Assembly (NCBI RefSeq): GCF_030704535.1
Contig: NC_081817.1
Span: 2,805,001-2,869,000 of the forward strand
DNA from: Vitis vinifera
Taxonomy: Eukaryota; Streptophyta; Magnoliopsida; Vitales; Vitaceae
Direction of reading: 5' to 3'
DNA length: 64,000 bases
Made by a program: the position numbers and the translations under genes. The first letter of the stretch is position 1; every line of letters starts with the position of its first letter. The notes beneath the pieces are model-generated. The model made no database searches, was not told where the DNA came from, and saw nothing but the letters and a program-made list of their open reading frames with translations. This document shows positions 23,645-35,593 of this stretch, piece after piece.

Positions 23645-24628
23645 TGTATATATATATGGGTGAATTGGTGCCCCACAATTCTAATCCTCTTTATTTTATT
23701 TTTTTTTTGGACTTCTCAATTTCCATGGTTTATGATTGATATGTGATCACATGTTTGTTAAAATTCATGGGTTTGAAGTATAGGGGAGAAAAATTGTAAT
23801 GGCTTAATTGAATTTCCCCTTTATACATAAGATTTGCCATGATATTTAGAGCAAAATGTTAGGAAAAAGAATGATAATGAATTTCTAATTCATCATTAAT
23901 TATTAGAAATTATAATACGTACATAGAAATTAAAAATTTTATTTTTACGAAAATCAAAACCCTCTTTTATCAAGATTTTGAATTTTTTTTTTTACTTGTT
24001 ATATTCACCTCCATTCATATCATGCATCAAACACATCCTTACAAAAGTTTGATCTCAAGAATTCAATTGCATTATATTACATATAGAGAAAAGATGATAA
24101 AAGAAAAAGATACTATGCTATTAACTTTGTTATGTATCATTAATCCACAAATAAAAAATTAAGTATTATTTAAAATTAATTATTGCATTACTATTTAAAT
24201 TAAATTTAAATGTTAATTAAAAAATCATATAAATTAAATAGAATTATGTTCAAGTTGGGTACTCAAAATCATATGATCTTAGTATGTTAATTAATTACAT
24301 CTAGATGTGAACAAATCAAATGAGCCGAAAACCCTAATAAAAGGAGCCATGAATATATACTTGAATAAATTAGGTAGTCATTTTTGTAAGAAATCAGAAC
24401 TAATGGGACCCCAAAAGGCAGTGATGATCAGGCCTTTAAGGTCTAAGCATGATAAGATCAAACATAGTTGTCTCCAACTACATATAAATATATTAATTAC
24501 TTCACATGAGACAATGGAAATGATTCTTGCAATCATCGCCATGACTGGTTAATACATCACATTAATCAATTATCATCACCCTCTTCCCTACAATTCAACC
24601 ATTCCCAATTTCTCTGCAGCTATATATC
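23645..24628. other. Spacer between RING-H2 genes 1 and 2
   Basis: About 1 kb of AT-rich sequence serving as 3' flank and promoter. An open frame at 24307-24552 has no recognisable product. Nothing else seen. Confidence 0.5.
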
Positions 24629-25081
24629 ATGGCGGAGGATCTCCCTGACTTGTTCTTTCTTCTAGCCGGAGCTGCATCCGCAGCTCTCGTCTTCACAATC
24701 TATCATGTCTCCGCTTGGTGCAACAGGTCCATAACTTCCACTGCAGCTCCTACTGGGCCACAGCAGCTGGACCGGCCATTGACATATGAAGATGGGGCGA
24801 CACCGGCCGGATGCGTTGAGATCACGACGGTGCGTAAGTATGAGAAGGATATGGAGTTGGTGGGAGATGATAGAATGTGTGTAGTGTGCTTGTCTGAGTT
24901 TGAAGAGGGTGAGGAGCTACGTACTTTGCCTCATTGCATGCACTCTTTTCATGTTCCATGCATCGATATGTGGCTCAATTCTCACATGAATTGCCCCTTG
25001 TGCCGCTTGCCTTCATCGCTTATGTTTTTAGAGACGCAGCAGGATTTGCGAATTTCGTCTACTAACAATATTGCTGCATAA
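24629..25081 (+). CDS. ATL-type RING-H2 E3 ubiquitin ligase, copy 2
   Basis: Single exon, 150 residues, a tandem paralogue of the gene at 23141. It starts MAED like its neighbour, has a transmembrane segment at about 8-27 and a complete RING-H2 with C84, C87, C103, H105, H108, C111, C122 and C125. The stretch from YEKDMEL through [11 protein letters not shown] closely matches copy 1, while the middle and tail differ. A TATATAT string lies only about 10 bases before the ATG and is probably leader, not the working TATA box. Substrate unknown. Confidence 0.9.
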   Translation: MAEDLPDLFFLLAGAASAALVFTIYHVSAWCNRSITSTAAPTGPQQLDRPLTYEDGATPAGCVEITTVRKYEKDMELVGDDRMCVVCLSEFEEGEELRTLPHCMHSFHVPCIDMWLNSHMNCPLCRLPSSLMFLETQQDLRISSTNNIAA

Positions 25082-26076
25082 TCTTCTTCTGTATGATGTA
25101 TGGTGCATGGCAACAATGGAGTATTTCTGGTTCAACCAAAGTTGGGTTTCCGTTATTAGAATTGTTTTATTAATATTTTGAGTAAATAGTTTTTTAAAGA
25201 TTTGAAAACTTTAAGTTTGATTCTTATTAGACTCTAAGAAGACCATTTGAAATTCTTCAGAAGGAGAAAACCAAAGAGCTTTTGATTATTTTTCATGGAT
25301 ATTAGCTCTAGTCAATTACATGAGATCTAATAGGAAAAATGACATTTTAGATCTCCAAGTTTTAGAGGAAAATTCTTTGAACCTTAACCATATGATTTGA
25401 GTACAAGGTGGAAACAATTGAAGAATCAAAATATCTCAACACATGTCTTTAATTGGATGAATTGATTGGTTCCTTGCAAGCTCATGATCAATAATGCTTG
25501 GATAAAAGATCCCATATTGTAAAGTTAATTAAATCTTAAAAAAGAACAAGAAGATAGAGCTCTAAGATAATTTTAAATCAAGTAAGAAAGGTTAGAACTC
25601 GCATAATGAAAGTGTGGGAATTTAATATTAGGCTAAAAAGGAGAAAGTGATAATACTTTAACTTGGTGAAATAACAAATCTTAAATTCAATATCATAATT
25701 GAAAAAAAATTGATAATTATAAGTTTGAATGTAGAGTTAAAAAACCGAATGGAATAAAATTTCAGACTAATGTTATAAAGATAAAGGTGAAAATTCAAAG
25801 ACCTTATTATTGGCATACAATTTTACCAAAAAAGAAAATAAAAGTACATGGTTTTTTTATGTTGGTAATCATATGTATGGTAGGAAAGATAAGATGAAAT
25901 TTTTAATTCAAAGATAAAGTTTGGGAATTATACAATAATGTTAGTTAAGGGTAAAGACAAGAGTTCCATCAAATTAAAGGATAGGTCATAAAATTTTGTC
26001 TCTATTATATCATATGTTCCAAATCTTCATCAAAATCTATCAAGTGTGAAGCAACTTTAAAAAATAGGGTACAAAA

Positions 26077-26148
<72 letters not shown>

Positions 26149-26722
26149 TGATGATAAGAAAAGGTTAATAGTAAAGATAAAAATGACATAAAATCGTTTA
26201 TTTTTGTTAAACAATATTTATAGGAATTTATATTTCGTTAATTAATGATAAGAATTGGTTATGACACTTATGCTTTGGGTATTTAAATTTTAGATGTCTA
26301 AAATTAATTGATACTAAGAAGATAGTTTTTGGGTTGCCTTTTATTAATTAATTCTCTAAATGAACTTTGAAAAAACTTTTTCCTACAGAAAAATCATGGG
26401 GAACAAGAAAGTCTCTCAAGTTGATTTATTAAGATCTATGTTCAATGGAAGTCCCCAAATGGGATCTTGAGTTTTTTTATTACCTTTATTGATGATTTTA
26501 AGGAAGACTTGCATTTATTTTTCAAAGCAAATTAATTGACTCCAAGGTACATTCTATAATAAAATAAAATTATAAAGAAAAAATAGTATAATTATGGATA
26601 TGATGAGAAGTACCCTAAAAACAATAGTATGGAAAAATTTTAGGTGGCCTGTTAAAATTGTTCATGAAAAGACCACCTAAGAACCAAGTAGCCATAGGAA
26701 GCCTCACATTAATCACCTAAGG
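25082..26722. other. AT-rich spacer before the CACTA element
   Basis: No coding region supported. Contains a (TA)n microsatellite; the single open frame across it is an artefact of the repeat. Confidence 0.55.
26079..26146. repeat. (TA)n microsatellite, about 68 bp
   Basis: Uninterrupted TA dinucleotides, the longest simple repeat in the window and likely to vary in length between individuals. Confidence 0.95.
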
Positions 26723-27064
26723 GTGCACTACTACAAAAATAATATATGATGTCACTATTTATGGTGTCGCATTTAAAATAATGACACCATTGAACTTAAA
26801 ATTTATAAAGGTGACACATCATATAAAAAATCTTCAATTAGGATAGTTAGATGATGCTAATTTCATATTTACGGTGTCATTTTTTGGAAGTGACACCATA
26901 TGAAATAAAAAGTTTTAAATTTTATAACTCAATGGGCCCTTTTTAAAAATAGTGAGTAGGAACAATTTATGAAAAGTCCATTGTTTCCATATATACATTA
27001 ACTAATATAAAAGATCTTATTGCTTAACCCTAACCATCGTTTTCTTCTCCTTCTTCTCACACCC

Positions 27065-27112
27065 ATGGTCAGCACACCCATAATTGATATTCTTTGCTTC
27101 GTAAAATCTCGG
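27065..27112 (+). other. Candidate first exon inside the CACTA element
   Basis: A pyrimidine-rich leader is followed by an ATG opening a 16-codon frame that ends exactly at a consensus donor GGTAAGT at 27113. Further pyrimidine or GCAG acceptor-like sites occur near 29,270 and 29,586. It may be an element-borne transcript start or a captured gene piece. No homology recognised. Confidence 0.3.
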
Positions 27113-27554
27113 GTAAGTCAAAATCTCTTATCTACCATCTTCATTTTTTTTTTATTAATGCAAAAAACTTTGTTAGTATAATTGTTTTATATCTCTTGAT
27201 TTAGTATATCTATGGTGTGGGTTTTGTAAATGGTGTTTTTTATCGAGTTCCAGGGAAGTAAAAACTAGGTTTAACATTCTAACATATTTTTTGTTTCATT
27301 GCTAATAAGCCCCAAAACAAATGAAAACAAGAAAAATGAATTATTTTTAAAAATTTTGTCTAATTGAGAATGAGAGATACACTAGTTTGTAGTAATTTTT
27401 CGCATGAAATAGTATTTTATTGAAGACTTGACTATATTTGATACTTTTTTCCACCGTGTCAGGAGCTTTTTGGTGAAGTCTAACAATAGAGATTGACATA
27501 TACTACAAGATGATACTCAATTAATCCAAAAGCACTTAAGTTATTTAGGGTTTT

Positions 27555-29112
27555 CTTCGGTTAACCTAAGAAAACATTCCCACTTTCTTTGTATTGAGTC
27601 ACCTAAATAGAATAGAATATTGGATATCAGAGTCGTAAAGGGTATTATAAATATGACTTTTTTTTTTTAGAGTCACCTACATGGAATGAATTATTGGTAG
27701 GTGAACAAAATATTGGGGTGATTGTAATAGTTGAATTAGTAAATGAAAGATAAGTGTATGTTGCTTTGTTTATTCTATAAAAACAATAATTTTAGTAGTT
27801 GAAATTTACATGCTTTGTTGTTTTATAAAAACAATAATTTTAGTATTTGAAATTTTAAAATGTGAATGAAATGTCTCAAAATATGTTTTGAAAAATAGGA
27901 TAGTAATAAATGGAAAATAACTCATTTCCTAAAATTATTTTGATAAATTAAAATAATATGTGGTTAAAATATATTTTTGTGAAAGTATTTAAAAATGAAT
28001 CAAAATATTAATAATTGTTATTTTGTTTGAAAATAATTTAGGAATATAAAATAATATCGGGGATAATTTTTTAGTTTAAATTGGGTTATAAATGGTTAAT
28101 TTTTTTAGGACTGTCCTTTTTGAAAATAATCCAATGATAATTTTTTTAAATAAGAATGTTGAAAATAATTTTAAAAATAAAATTTTGTTGGCAATGATTT
28201 TTCTAAAAGTATTTTAGGCATAAATGGAAATTTCTTGTATGAAAATAAGAGAATTTATATATATATAATAGACATAAAAATAGACTTCTTTGATATTTAA
28301 TAAACAAGTGAATTTTTCTCTAAAAAGGGAATAAAATAAGAATTTCTCTATATAATAAAATAATTTATATATGAGATATTTTTCAATAAGAAAGTTTTGA
28401 AAATAAATTTGGGATAAAATATTTTTTAGTAAGTTTTGTTTAGATAATTCAAGAATAAAGTGGTTTATTAACTTTTCTTAAAAAATAACATTCTTCTTTC
28501 TTTTTTGAATTGATCAATTTTTTTAGAAATAAAATTGTTAGATTCTATTTTTTGTAAATGTTTAAGAAATTCTTTAAAAATGAAATGACCTTTCTACCAC
28601 ATTCCTTGTAATAAATAATTGTTTTTTTTATACATATTGTAAAGTAAAAAAAAAAGTCTTTGTTTAGTTAACCTAAGAAGACATTCCTACTTTTCTTTGT
28701 GTTGAGAGTCACCTAAATGGAATAAAATATTCAATATCATAGGAGAGTAAAAAGTATTGTAGAAATGATTTTGTTGAGAGAGTTATCTAAATGGAATGAG
28801 ATATTGGTAGGTGAATAAAATATTATGGTGATTGTAATGGTTGACTTAGTGAGTGGAGGAGAAGTGTATGCTTCTTTGTTTATTCTATAAAAATAATAAT
28901 TTTAGTAGTTGAAAACGTGTATGAAATGACTGAAAATATTTTTTGAAAAATAAGAAAATAATAAATGGATAATAGCTCATTTCCTAAAAATCTTTTGATA
29001 AATTAAAATAACTTGTAGTTAAAATATATTCTTATGAAAGTATTTAAAAATGAACCAATATATTAATAATTGTTATTTTGTTTAAAAATAATTTAATAGT
29101 AAAAAAATAATA
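27555..29112. repeat. Direct duplication within the CACTA element
   Basis: Copy one, about 27,555-28,055, and copy two, about 28,655-29,112, share order and sequence from GTTAACCTAAGAA through CATTTCCTAAAA to AATTGTTATTTTGTTT. Copy one has an extra 45-base local repeat of the AACAATAATTTTAGTA phrase. The offset is about 1.1 kb. The copies differ by many substitutions and small indels. Confidence 0.85.
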
Positions 29113-30787
29113 CTGAGTTCAAATATGACTACTTTGTTATGAGATTCATTAAAGAAATAATTGTTGATTTTACAGTTATTGCATCAAAGGTTTTACTCGT
29201 TTAATGAATTGTACATAATTTCATACTTTCAATTATTGTGATATTAATGTTATTCTCATTTGATTTCAGTTTGATGACAAATAAAACATATTCTCAAGTA
29301 GAATTTGATGAAATTAGAGAAAAATAGATTACTTTTGTGTTATAACTAATCATGAATCACATTGATGTATCGTGATCATTCATGGTAAGTCCCTTAGTTG
29401 TTATATGATTGAATTTTCCATTGATATTGTATAACATTACTTATTCTTTACGAACTATTTTTATACCAAAATGAGAAAAAGGAAAAAGAAAAAGAAAACA
29501 TTAGTACTTAGATTTGTTTATTGTTTATAACATCACATTTTTATTTTCAATAAGAACTCTAAAACTCATTAAACTATGAAATGCAGGTATACACTCTTGG
29601 GAGGACAATATGAAGAATAAAAAGAAAGGAGAAAGAGGCAACAAGATTTAGGTTTTTAGATATGATTCTTATGTCATACATTATAGGACATAAATGTTAC
29701 TTTATTTGGAATTGAGAATTTTGGGTTTTTGGATGCAACTCTTGTGTCATTTTATGGTTAGCCGGTTTTATGCATATGAAATGCAAGTATACATGAATGT
29801 TGGGAAGCTTAACATTTCTAAATCATGTTTTAATGTGTATTCACTTTTCTTTTTTAGTTTTGGTGGGTTTGATGTGTTTGATGTACTATCATTTTGTGAA
29901 CATTTGATATACAAATATTATTGGATGATGTAATATGTTACAAATTAATTCATAAGCATTATGAAAATATAAGTTAAATGTAATATGATTATTATATTTA
30001 TGGACAATTTACATAGGTTAGTCTTATTTATTAATAAGCATTACAAAAATCTACAAACTAATCAACAAAAAACAACCATATCTTCCATAATCATTTACAA
30101 TGATGTGACACCATAAATTAAAGGTGATACATTTAACATGACACCATAACTCAAAGACGATGCATTTAATATGACACCTTATATATCTCATACAACTCTA
30201 TATCAAATTAAGCATCACTAAAAATATATGGTGTCTCTTCTGAATGTGTCACCATTTATCTGCTTTGGTGTCGCTTCCAAATATGTCACCAATTGATACC
30301 CTCTATGGTGTCAGTGGATAAGGTGACGCTATGTTGTAGTGACACCCTATGTTTATAGTGACTTATTATAAATGTCACCATATATCTTTTTCCTTGTAGT
30401 GGTGTTTGGTTACATAACATATCTTCATGTTTGAATTTATTATGAAGGAAACTTCATGATCAAGATGAGAAATGTAGTGACAAATGGGTATAAATTATAC
30501 AATCCACAAAGTAACAATGTTATTATTAATCATGATATGATTTTTAATAAACAAATAATACGGGATTGATCTTGTAATTAAAAAAGAATATTACTAAATG
30601 TTTGAATTAATCTTGAAGAGCAAAGTGAAGACTAAATGTGCAACCTAGTACTAGTGCACCAGCTATAATCCTATGTTCAGAAGAATCATCAACTACGATC
30701 CAATTATGTCTATAGTGTCAGTGTGTTTTATCTGGACGCTTTCAACATCATATAGCTGGAGATGACAATAATATAACAACCGAAGAA

Positions 30788-31060
30788 TTGATGAATTTTG
30801 TTTTATTTACAAATTGCAATTCATTGACTTATAAAGAAGTTGCTTGTGATGATTATTGTATTAAAGTTATTGATGAAGAAAATCATAAAATTGAAAATAA
30901 TAATACATGGGGGAGCTTACTAATCTTCCTAATTTTAAGGCTATTGATATTAAATGGGTATACAAAACTAGGTATTGATTACTTTCAAGTGTGTGCACCT
31001 CTTAGTAGAATTGACATTGTATGCATGATTAGTAAGATCTCTCAAAGGAATTGAAAAGGT
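30788..31060 (+). mobile_element. Fossil Ty1/copia fragment (reverse transcriptase start)
   Basis: A short plus-strand piece resembling the beginning of copia reverse transcriptase, including a degenerate N-N-T-W motif and a G-(I)-D-Y-F-x-x-C-A-P-like block. It is a broken, isolated fragment of about 270 bases without LTRs, between the CACTA element and the third RING-H2 gene. Old. Confidence 0.6.
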
Positions 31061-31501
31061 TCTTGTTTAGAGCCCAGCTAGGTACACTACGATGGCGTCA
31101 AGTGATGCATACAAAATATGATATGACGAATTCCTTTCACATTGGTCCTTTGGTTTACATCCTTCCTTGCACTGTTAGGAATACTGGCATGGCCCCCCCT
31201 TCATCTCCTCGGCCCTTAAGTATTACTTAATGAGGACCAAACAAATACATGAAATGCCACTTTGATTCGATGATCTTAATGTTTGATTTTAATCAACTCA
31301 TATTGTTAAAAAAACCCAATGCCAATTAAATTATTGAAGCTTATCCTCCCCTATTCTATGGTGAGATTCCAATGCTTAGCAGAAGACAAACAATATACTT
31401 CAATACCATTCTTCATTTTTAATAGTCACACACATTTTATATGTTCCATGTCCTCAAATTCCCATATCAAACTGTAGTCTATACCCATCACCGCAAGATT
31501 A

Positions 31502-31981
31502 ATGGATGGCACCACCACCCACATCTTCGGCCTCTCTCCGCTCCCTGTGGCGGTCATCGGCATCGTTCTAGCCATCGCCGTGCTATTAACGTACCACTGT
31601 ATTGTGGCACATTGGTGCAGCCCAAGGGAGAGTAGCAGTAGTACAAGTCAGAGATGGATGGTGAGTCCCGGGAGTGTCAACAGCTCAGATGATTCAATCA
31701 CAAACCTCATTCCTTCTTTCCACTACACCAAAGATATTGGCTTGGTAAATGCTACTTGTGTTGTATGCTTGTGTGAGTTCAAGGATGGTGAGGCGATTCG
31801 GATTTTACCCAAGTGTTTGCACTCATTTCATGTGCCTTGTATCGATATGTGGCTCTGTTCCCACTCCAATTGCCCGCTTTGTCGGACCACCGTGATATCG
31901 TCTGGACATGTATTGGGTCACCGGCCGGAGTATCATACAGTGAGGCTGCCGGATTCCAGTCGACCATGGCAAGCAATGTGA
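31502..31981 (+). CDS. ATL-type RING-H2 E3 ubiquitin ligase, copy 3
   Basis: Single exon, 159 residues, a more distant paralogue of the pair at 23-25 kb. Transmembrane segment at about 13-35, then a Ser-rich linker (44-64) and a complete RING-H2: C86, C89, C105, H107, H110, C113, C124, C127 with Pro before the last Cys. It shares [11 protein letters not shown] and NCPLCR with the other two but its pre-RING block is FHYTKDIG. It is separated from them by the CACTA element and a copia fragment. All three lie on the plus strand, which fits tandem duplication followed by transposon insertion. The chosen ATG follows CACCGCAAGATTA and opens the frame before the hydrophobic segment. Confidence 0.9.
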   Translation: MDGTTTHIFGLSPLPVAVIGIVLAIAVLLTYHCIVAHWCSPRESSSSTSQRWMVSPGSVNSSDDSITNLIPSFHYTKDIGLVNATCVVCLCEFKDGEAIRILPKCLHSFHVPCIDMWLCSHSNCPLCRTTVISSGHVLGHRPEYHTVRLPDSSRPWQAM

Positions 31982-34627
31982 TATGGTAGGTATCATGGTA
32001 GGCGATGAAGCATTTGTTAACTAATTGGGTCGTTGTCTTGGGCCCAATAAAATAGTATGTTTAAGGAGGTCTCTTTCAATATGGATGATCAACACTGGCC
32101 CATGATTTGGGTAGCCCATTTCCAGCCACTCTCTTTTGGCTTTGGGTCAAAAATGTAGAAAATATTTAGAATATGGGCAGGGTTGATATGTATATTATTC
32201 TTTTTCCTTCGAGGTTCCTATGGGAAGAATAGGTTGGCGGAATAGATTGATGGGAATGGATCTTTCATTGAAAGAATTGTTTCTACAATGGGCCTGAAAA
32301 GTTTTCCTTGGCCTGAAGCCCATTGGTTTGCTTAGAATTTCCATTGTGGGGGTCATATTTGACATTGATATATTTGGATCACTCAGAAAAAAGGTGACAA
32401 AAGGACGAATAAAATATCACCATTGGACAGATAATGTCTCAGGCCCAACCCACACATGGGTCCCAACCCATAAAAGCAAAAAGAAAGCTCCGTGTTTCCA
32501 CCCATTCAGTGAATTAAATCAAAGCGGCCTTGCCTTTTGTCTGAGAGCATTATGTTATGGGGTGACAGGATAGAAGGTGGGCCATGGGCCCAACAAACAC
32601 TTCCAAACGGGCCCATTGCTTTCAACAGACCCAAAGATGATTCTTCTTTCTTCCTTTCCCACTTCAATTTACTCTTTGAAAAGTTATCAACTTGCCCATC
32701 TAGTGAAAGCACCAAAGGGTTCCACACTTGGGTGGGTCAAACCTGTTTGATCACAACCATACAGAATACTTCGCATGACCCCTGGTGTACCATCATGCAT
32801 GACTTGACTTGTATCCATCCATGATCAGCTTTAGGGTTTTCACCTTTTTTGGGCAATGACTCTTCTCAATGGAGTCTTAAAGGGACACAACGCTGAATTG
32901 CATTATTTGCCACTAAAAACCATCATCCATACATCATTCTCACGCTTGGTGGGCCCAAAAAGCCCATCTTGTAAATCAAAAGGCCCATATAGTCCACCTA
33001 TGGACTACCATAACAGTCGAATAATATATTTCTGAAAACGTCCTGCTGCCCAAGTTGCTTGGACCATTAAGTGTCCTAAGTGCATATATACCAGCTTTGA
33101 TAGGTAGGAATCCTTTTTCTCAATTATTTTTGTGGGTGTGTTTGGCTGTATGGTATTGCGGAGTAAGAGATTGGGAAATCATGGAAGGGGGGTTGCATTT
33201 GTTAAGGCAATCACACACACGAACAGTAATAAAGAAAATAAACAAAAATCTTAACGTTTTTCAACCATCAATATGATAAGAATTCACTAATCAAAAAGAA
33301 GATTGAAATATTGCAATAATAAAAACTCTTTTTACTCTTTTAATTGCGGGTATATGTAATTTTTGTCTTTCATTCGAAATCTTGAATTATAAGAGATATT
33401 AAATATAATAGAAGTAAACTTATCATTCAATAAATAAATAAATAAAATTATTCAAGGGACGTTAGTATCCCTTAACCTAGCAAGCAGTTCGACCCCCACA
33501 AATTTAATGGGAAGTTTGATCTGGATATCCTCTAAGCACATAACAAGACTAATTCTGATTTCACAATCCGTATTTCCAATGCTATTGTTTGGTTTTGAAA
33601 ATAAATACATTCATTGTGATCTATGATTTTCTAGTGATAGCTAGTAAAACATTCTTCTAGCACTGATTAAAGGGTTTGTGTAAAGGTTTATATCTCTATC
33701 CAATTATTATAAACCCTTCGCTTGGTGACAAAAAATGTTAATTTTATATTGGAATATTTTGTCTTCCAACATAAAGTTGAGAGAAAAAGTAGTAGACCTT
33801 GTATAATAATAATTTTCATTGACCAATATTTTATTAATCTAATTAATGATTTGTGAGTAGAACCTTGTTCCCTAGGGCATTTCTGTATATTGACCCAAAA
33901 AAGTAATACTTGTTGACACATCTCTTTCCTCTTGCTTTGCAACCCCATGTGAGCATCCCTCGAGTTATGTGACCTCCCCAACCTGCCAACCACTAGTCTA
34001 GTGTGTTGCCCACTCTTTGCCTCTTCCCTTGTGGTTTTCTGGGCTCATGGTTTTAAGGTTTTTTTTTTTTTTTTTTGGGTGGTGGGGGGATTCATTTCAT
34101 CTGAAAAAAGTGGTTTAAAGCTAACCCATTTTCAGACAAAACTTGTTATTTCTGGATTCCTAATGTTTCTTTTTGAAAAATGAGAGATCATCCTTACATA
34201 AATTAAAGGGTGGTTTTTTGTTTTGGGGTTTGGAGTAAAAAGCTAGCTGGATATGTATCTAACTAGCTTTATAATCATGTTTCATGTCATGATTAGAAAA
34301 TGTGATTTTCAGGGAAAAAGTGAGCTTCTTTTGTTTGTTTTTCAAGATGGGTTTTGTGATTTACTCATATAGTTGGTGTATGTTCAATCAAAGCTCTTCT
34401 TAAGGAAGAGTATGAGAAGCTGACAAGGGTTTATGATCTGGGCTCTTGGGTGATTTGTGTAGGACCCTTCAGATATTACTTAGAACTATTTTCCTTCACT
34501 TATTACTTTTTATTCGCTTTTGTTTTTTCTTCCAGTGGAAGGGTTTTAAAGTATAGAAAATAGAGTATAGTTGAGGGGAATTAAGTTGAGAATTTCAAGT
34601 TCCTTTAGATGTGATTTGAAAACAAAG
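31982..34627. other. Spacer between RING-H2 copy 3 and membrane protein gene
   Basis: Contains the 3' flank of the RING gene, several hundred bases of ordinary complexity near 32,000-33,050 with no convincing frame, AT-rich DNA, a poly-T run at about 34,061-34,078 and the promoter and leader of the next gene. Confidence 0.5.
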
Positions 34628-35593
34628 ATGAGATCTTTGAGTAGTGTAGGACTTGGTCTGAGCATAGTTTTTGGGTGCCTTCTGTTAGCTCTAGTTGCTG
34701 AACTTTACTACTTGCTCTGGTGGAAGAAGAGGCTCACCAGCACAGAGATGGAGGATGATTACAGCAGCCCAGCAAGGGAGCTCCTGTACATGTACTGTTG
34801 GAAGAAGCCATCTTCTTTGAGCTCCAGAGCTCTCAATCCCCAAGAACTATGCTCTTCAGACAGAGTAACTGACACCCATGTGCTTGAACCACAGCAGGCT
34901 CATCATCAGCTTCATTTGCATGGAAAAGAGGACTATTTGCTCAAGCCCTTTGGAGAAGAAACCATGGAGACTGAACTCATGAGGCTGCATGATCTCTCTG
35001 GCCCTCCAAGATTTCTCTTCACCATCAAGGAAGAAACAAAGGAGGATTTAGAATCTGAAGATGGGAAGTCTAGAGGTGATAAGAGTGCAAAGGGGTCAAG
35101 AAGTAGGAGCCTGAGTGATCTTCTTCTAACAGTGGAGACTCCATTTTTGACACCTCTTGCTTCTCCACCATTTTTCACTCCTCCTCTTACTCCTATGGAC
35201 TCCTCTTATAACCACCAAGGAGTCAACCCGCTCTTTGAATCAGCGGCAGATGCTGATCAGTTTAGCAAAATAAGTTCATCACCACCTCCCAAGTTCAAGT
35301 TCTTGAAGGATGCTGAGGAGAAACTCCACAGAAAAGTAATGGAAGAAGCCAAAAAGGAGCAGTTGCAGTTTGAAGTGTCTGCAGATTTTGCAGTTAATCC
35401 TCCTTCCTCTTCAAAGCTTCACAAGGATGAAGAAGATGGATCGTTTATCACCATTGTTGTTGCTAAGAACAAAGAGAAAGACCTCACTCATCATTCAAGC
35501 TCTTCACAGATACTTCCTCTGGTTTCTTCCCCTTCAACATTCGACCCACCAGCTAGCAAGAAACCCATCTTGCACTACAGCTTCACAAATTAA
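34628..35593 (+). CDS. Plant single-pass membrane protein of unknown function
   Basis: Single exon, 321 residues. The ATG at 34628 starts MRSLSSVGLGLSIVFG; the frame is open to 34571 but only through a TTG. A strongly hydrophobic segment at about residues 7-30 ends in YYLLWWKKR, so the Lys/Arg side is probably cytosolic and the rest a soluble tail. The tail has acidic patches, a basic SR-like GSRSRSLSDLLL stretch, a Pro/Phe-rich block around TPLASPPFFTPPLTP, and a Lys/Glu-rich segment near FKFLKDAEEKLHRK. I recognise it as a family common to seed plants annotated only as transmembrane protein. It is not a transporter or kinase. Function and localisation unknown. Confidence 0.82.
   Translation: MRSLSSVGLGLSIVFGCLLLALVAELYYLLWWKKRLTSTEMEDDYSSPARELLYMYCWKKPSSLSSRALNPQELCSSDRVTDTHVLEPQQAHHQLHLHGKEDYLLKPFGEETMETELMRLHDLSGPPRFLFTIKEETKEDLESEDGKSRGDKSAKGSRSRSLSDLLLTVETPFLTPLASPPFFTPPLTPMDSSYNHQGVNPLFESAADADQFSKISSSPPPKFKFLKDAEEKLHRKVMEEAKKEQLQFEVSADFAVNPPSSSKLHKDEEDGSFITIVVAKNKEKDLTHHSSSSQILPLVSSPSTFDPPASKKPILHYSFTN

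Larger units (their letters stand above)
26726..30401. mobile_element. Non-autonomous CACTA (En/Spm) transposon
   Basis: A 3,676-base element. The left end is CACTACTACAAAAA; the right end is the complement of CACTACAAGGAAAAAG. The three-base target duplication GTG is exact (26723-26725 and 30402-30404). Both flanks carry at least ten subterminal copies of TATGGTGTC or its complement TGACACCAT, the transposase-binding style of CACTA elements. No transposase reading frame was found, so movement would depend on a related autonomous element. The interior carries a 0.5-kb direct duplication and a possible small exon. The intact ends and clean target duplication suggest a not very old insertion. 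Confidence 0.9.

Noticed and set aside
26005-26214. Open frame with a Tyr-Ile repeat
   Set aside because: Translation of the (TA)n microsatellite.
29694-29933. 79-codon frame in the CACTA element
   Set aside because: AT-rich, no family resemblance and no transposase motif.
34571-34627. Longer N terminus for the membrane protein
   Set aside because: It relies on a TTG start; the ATG at 34628 directly precedes the hydrophobic segment.
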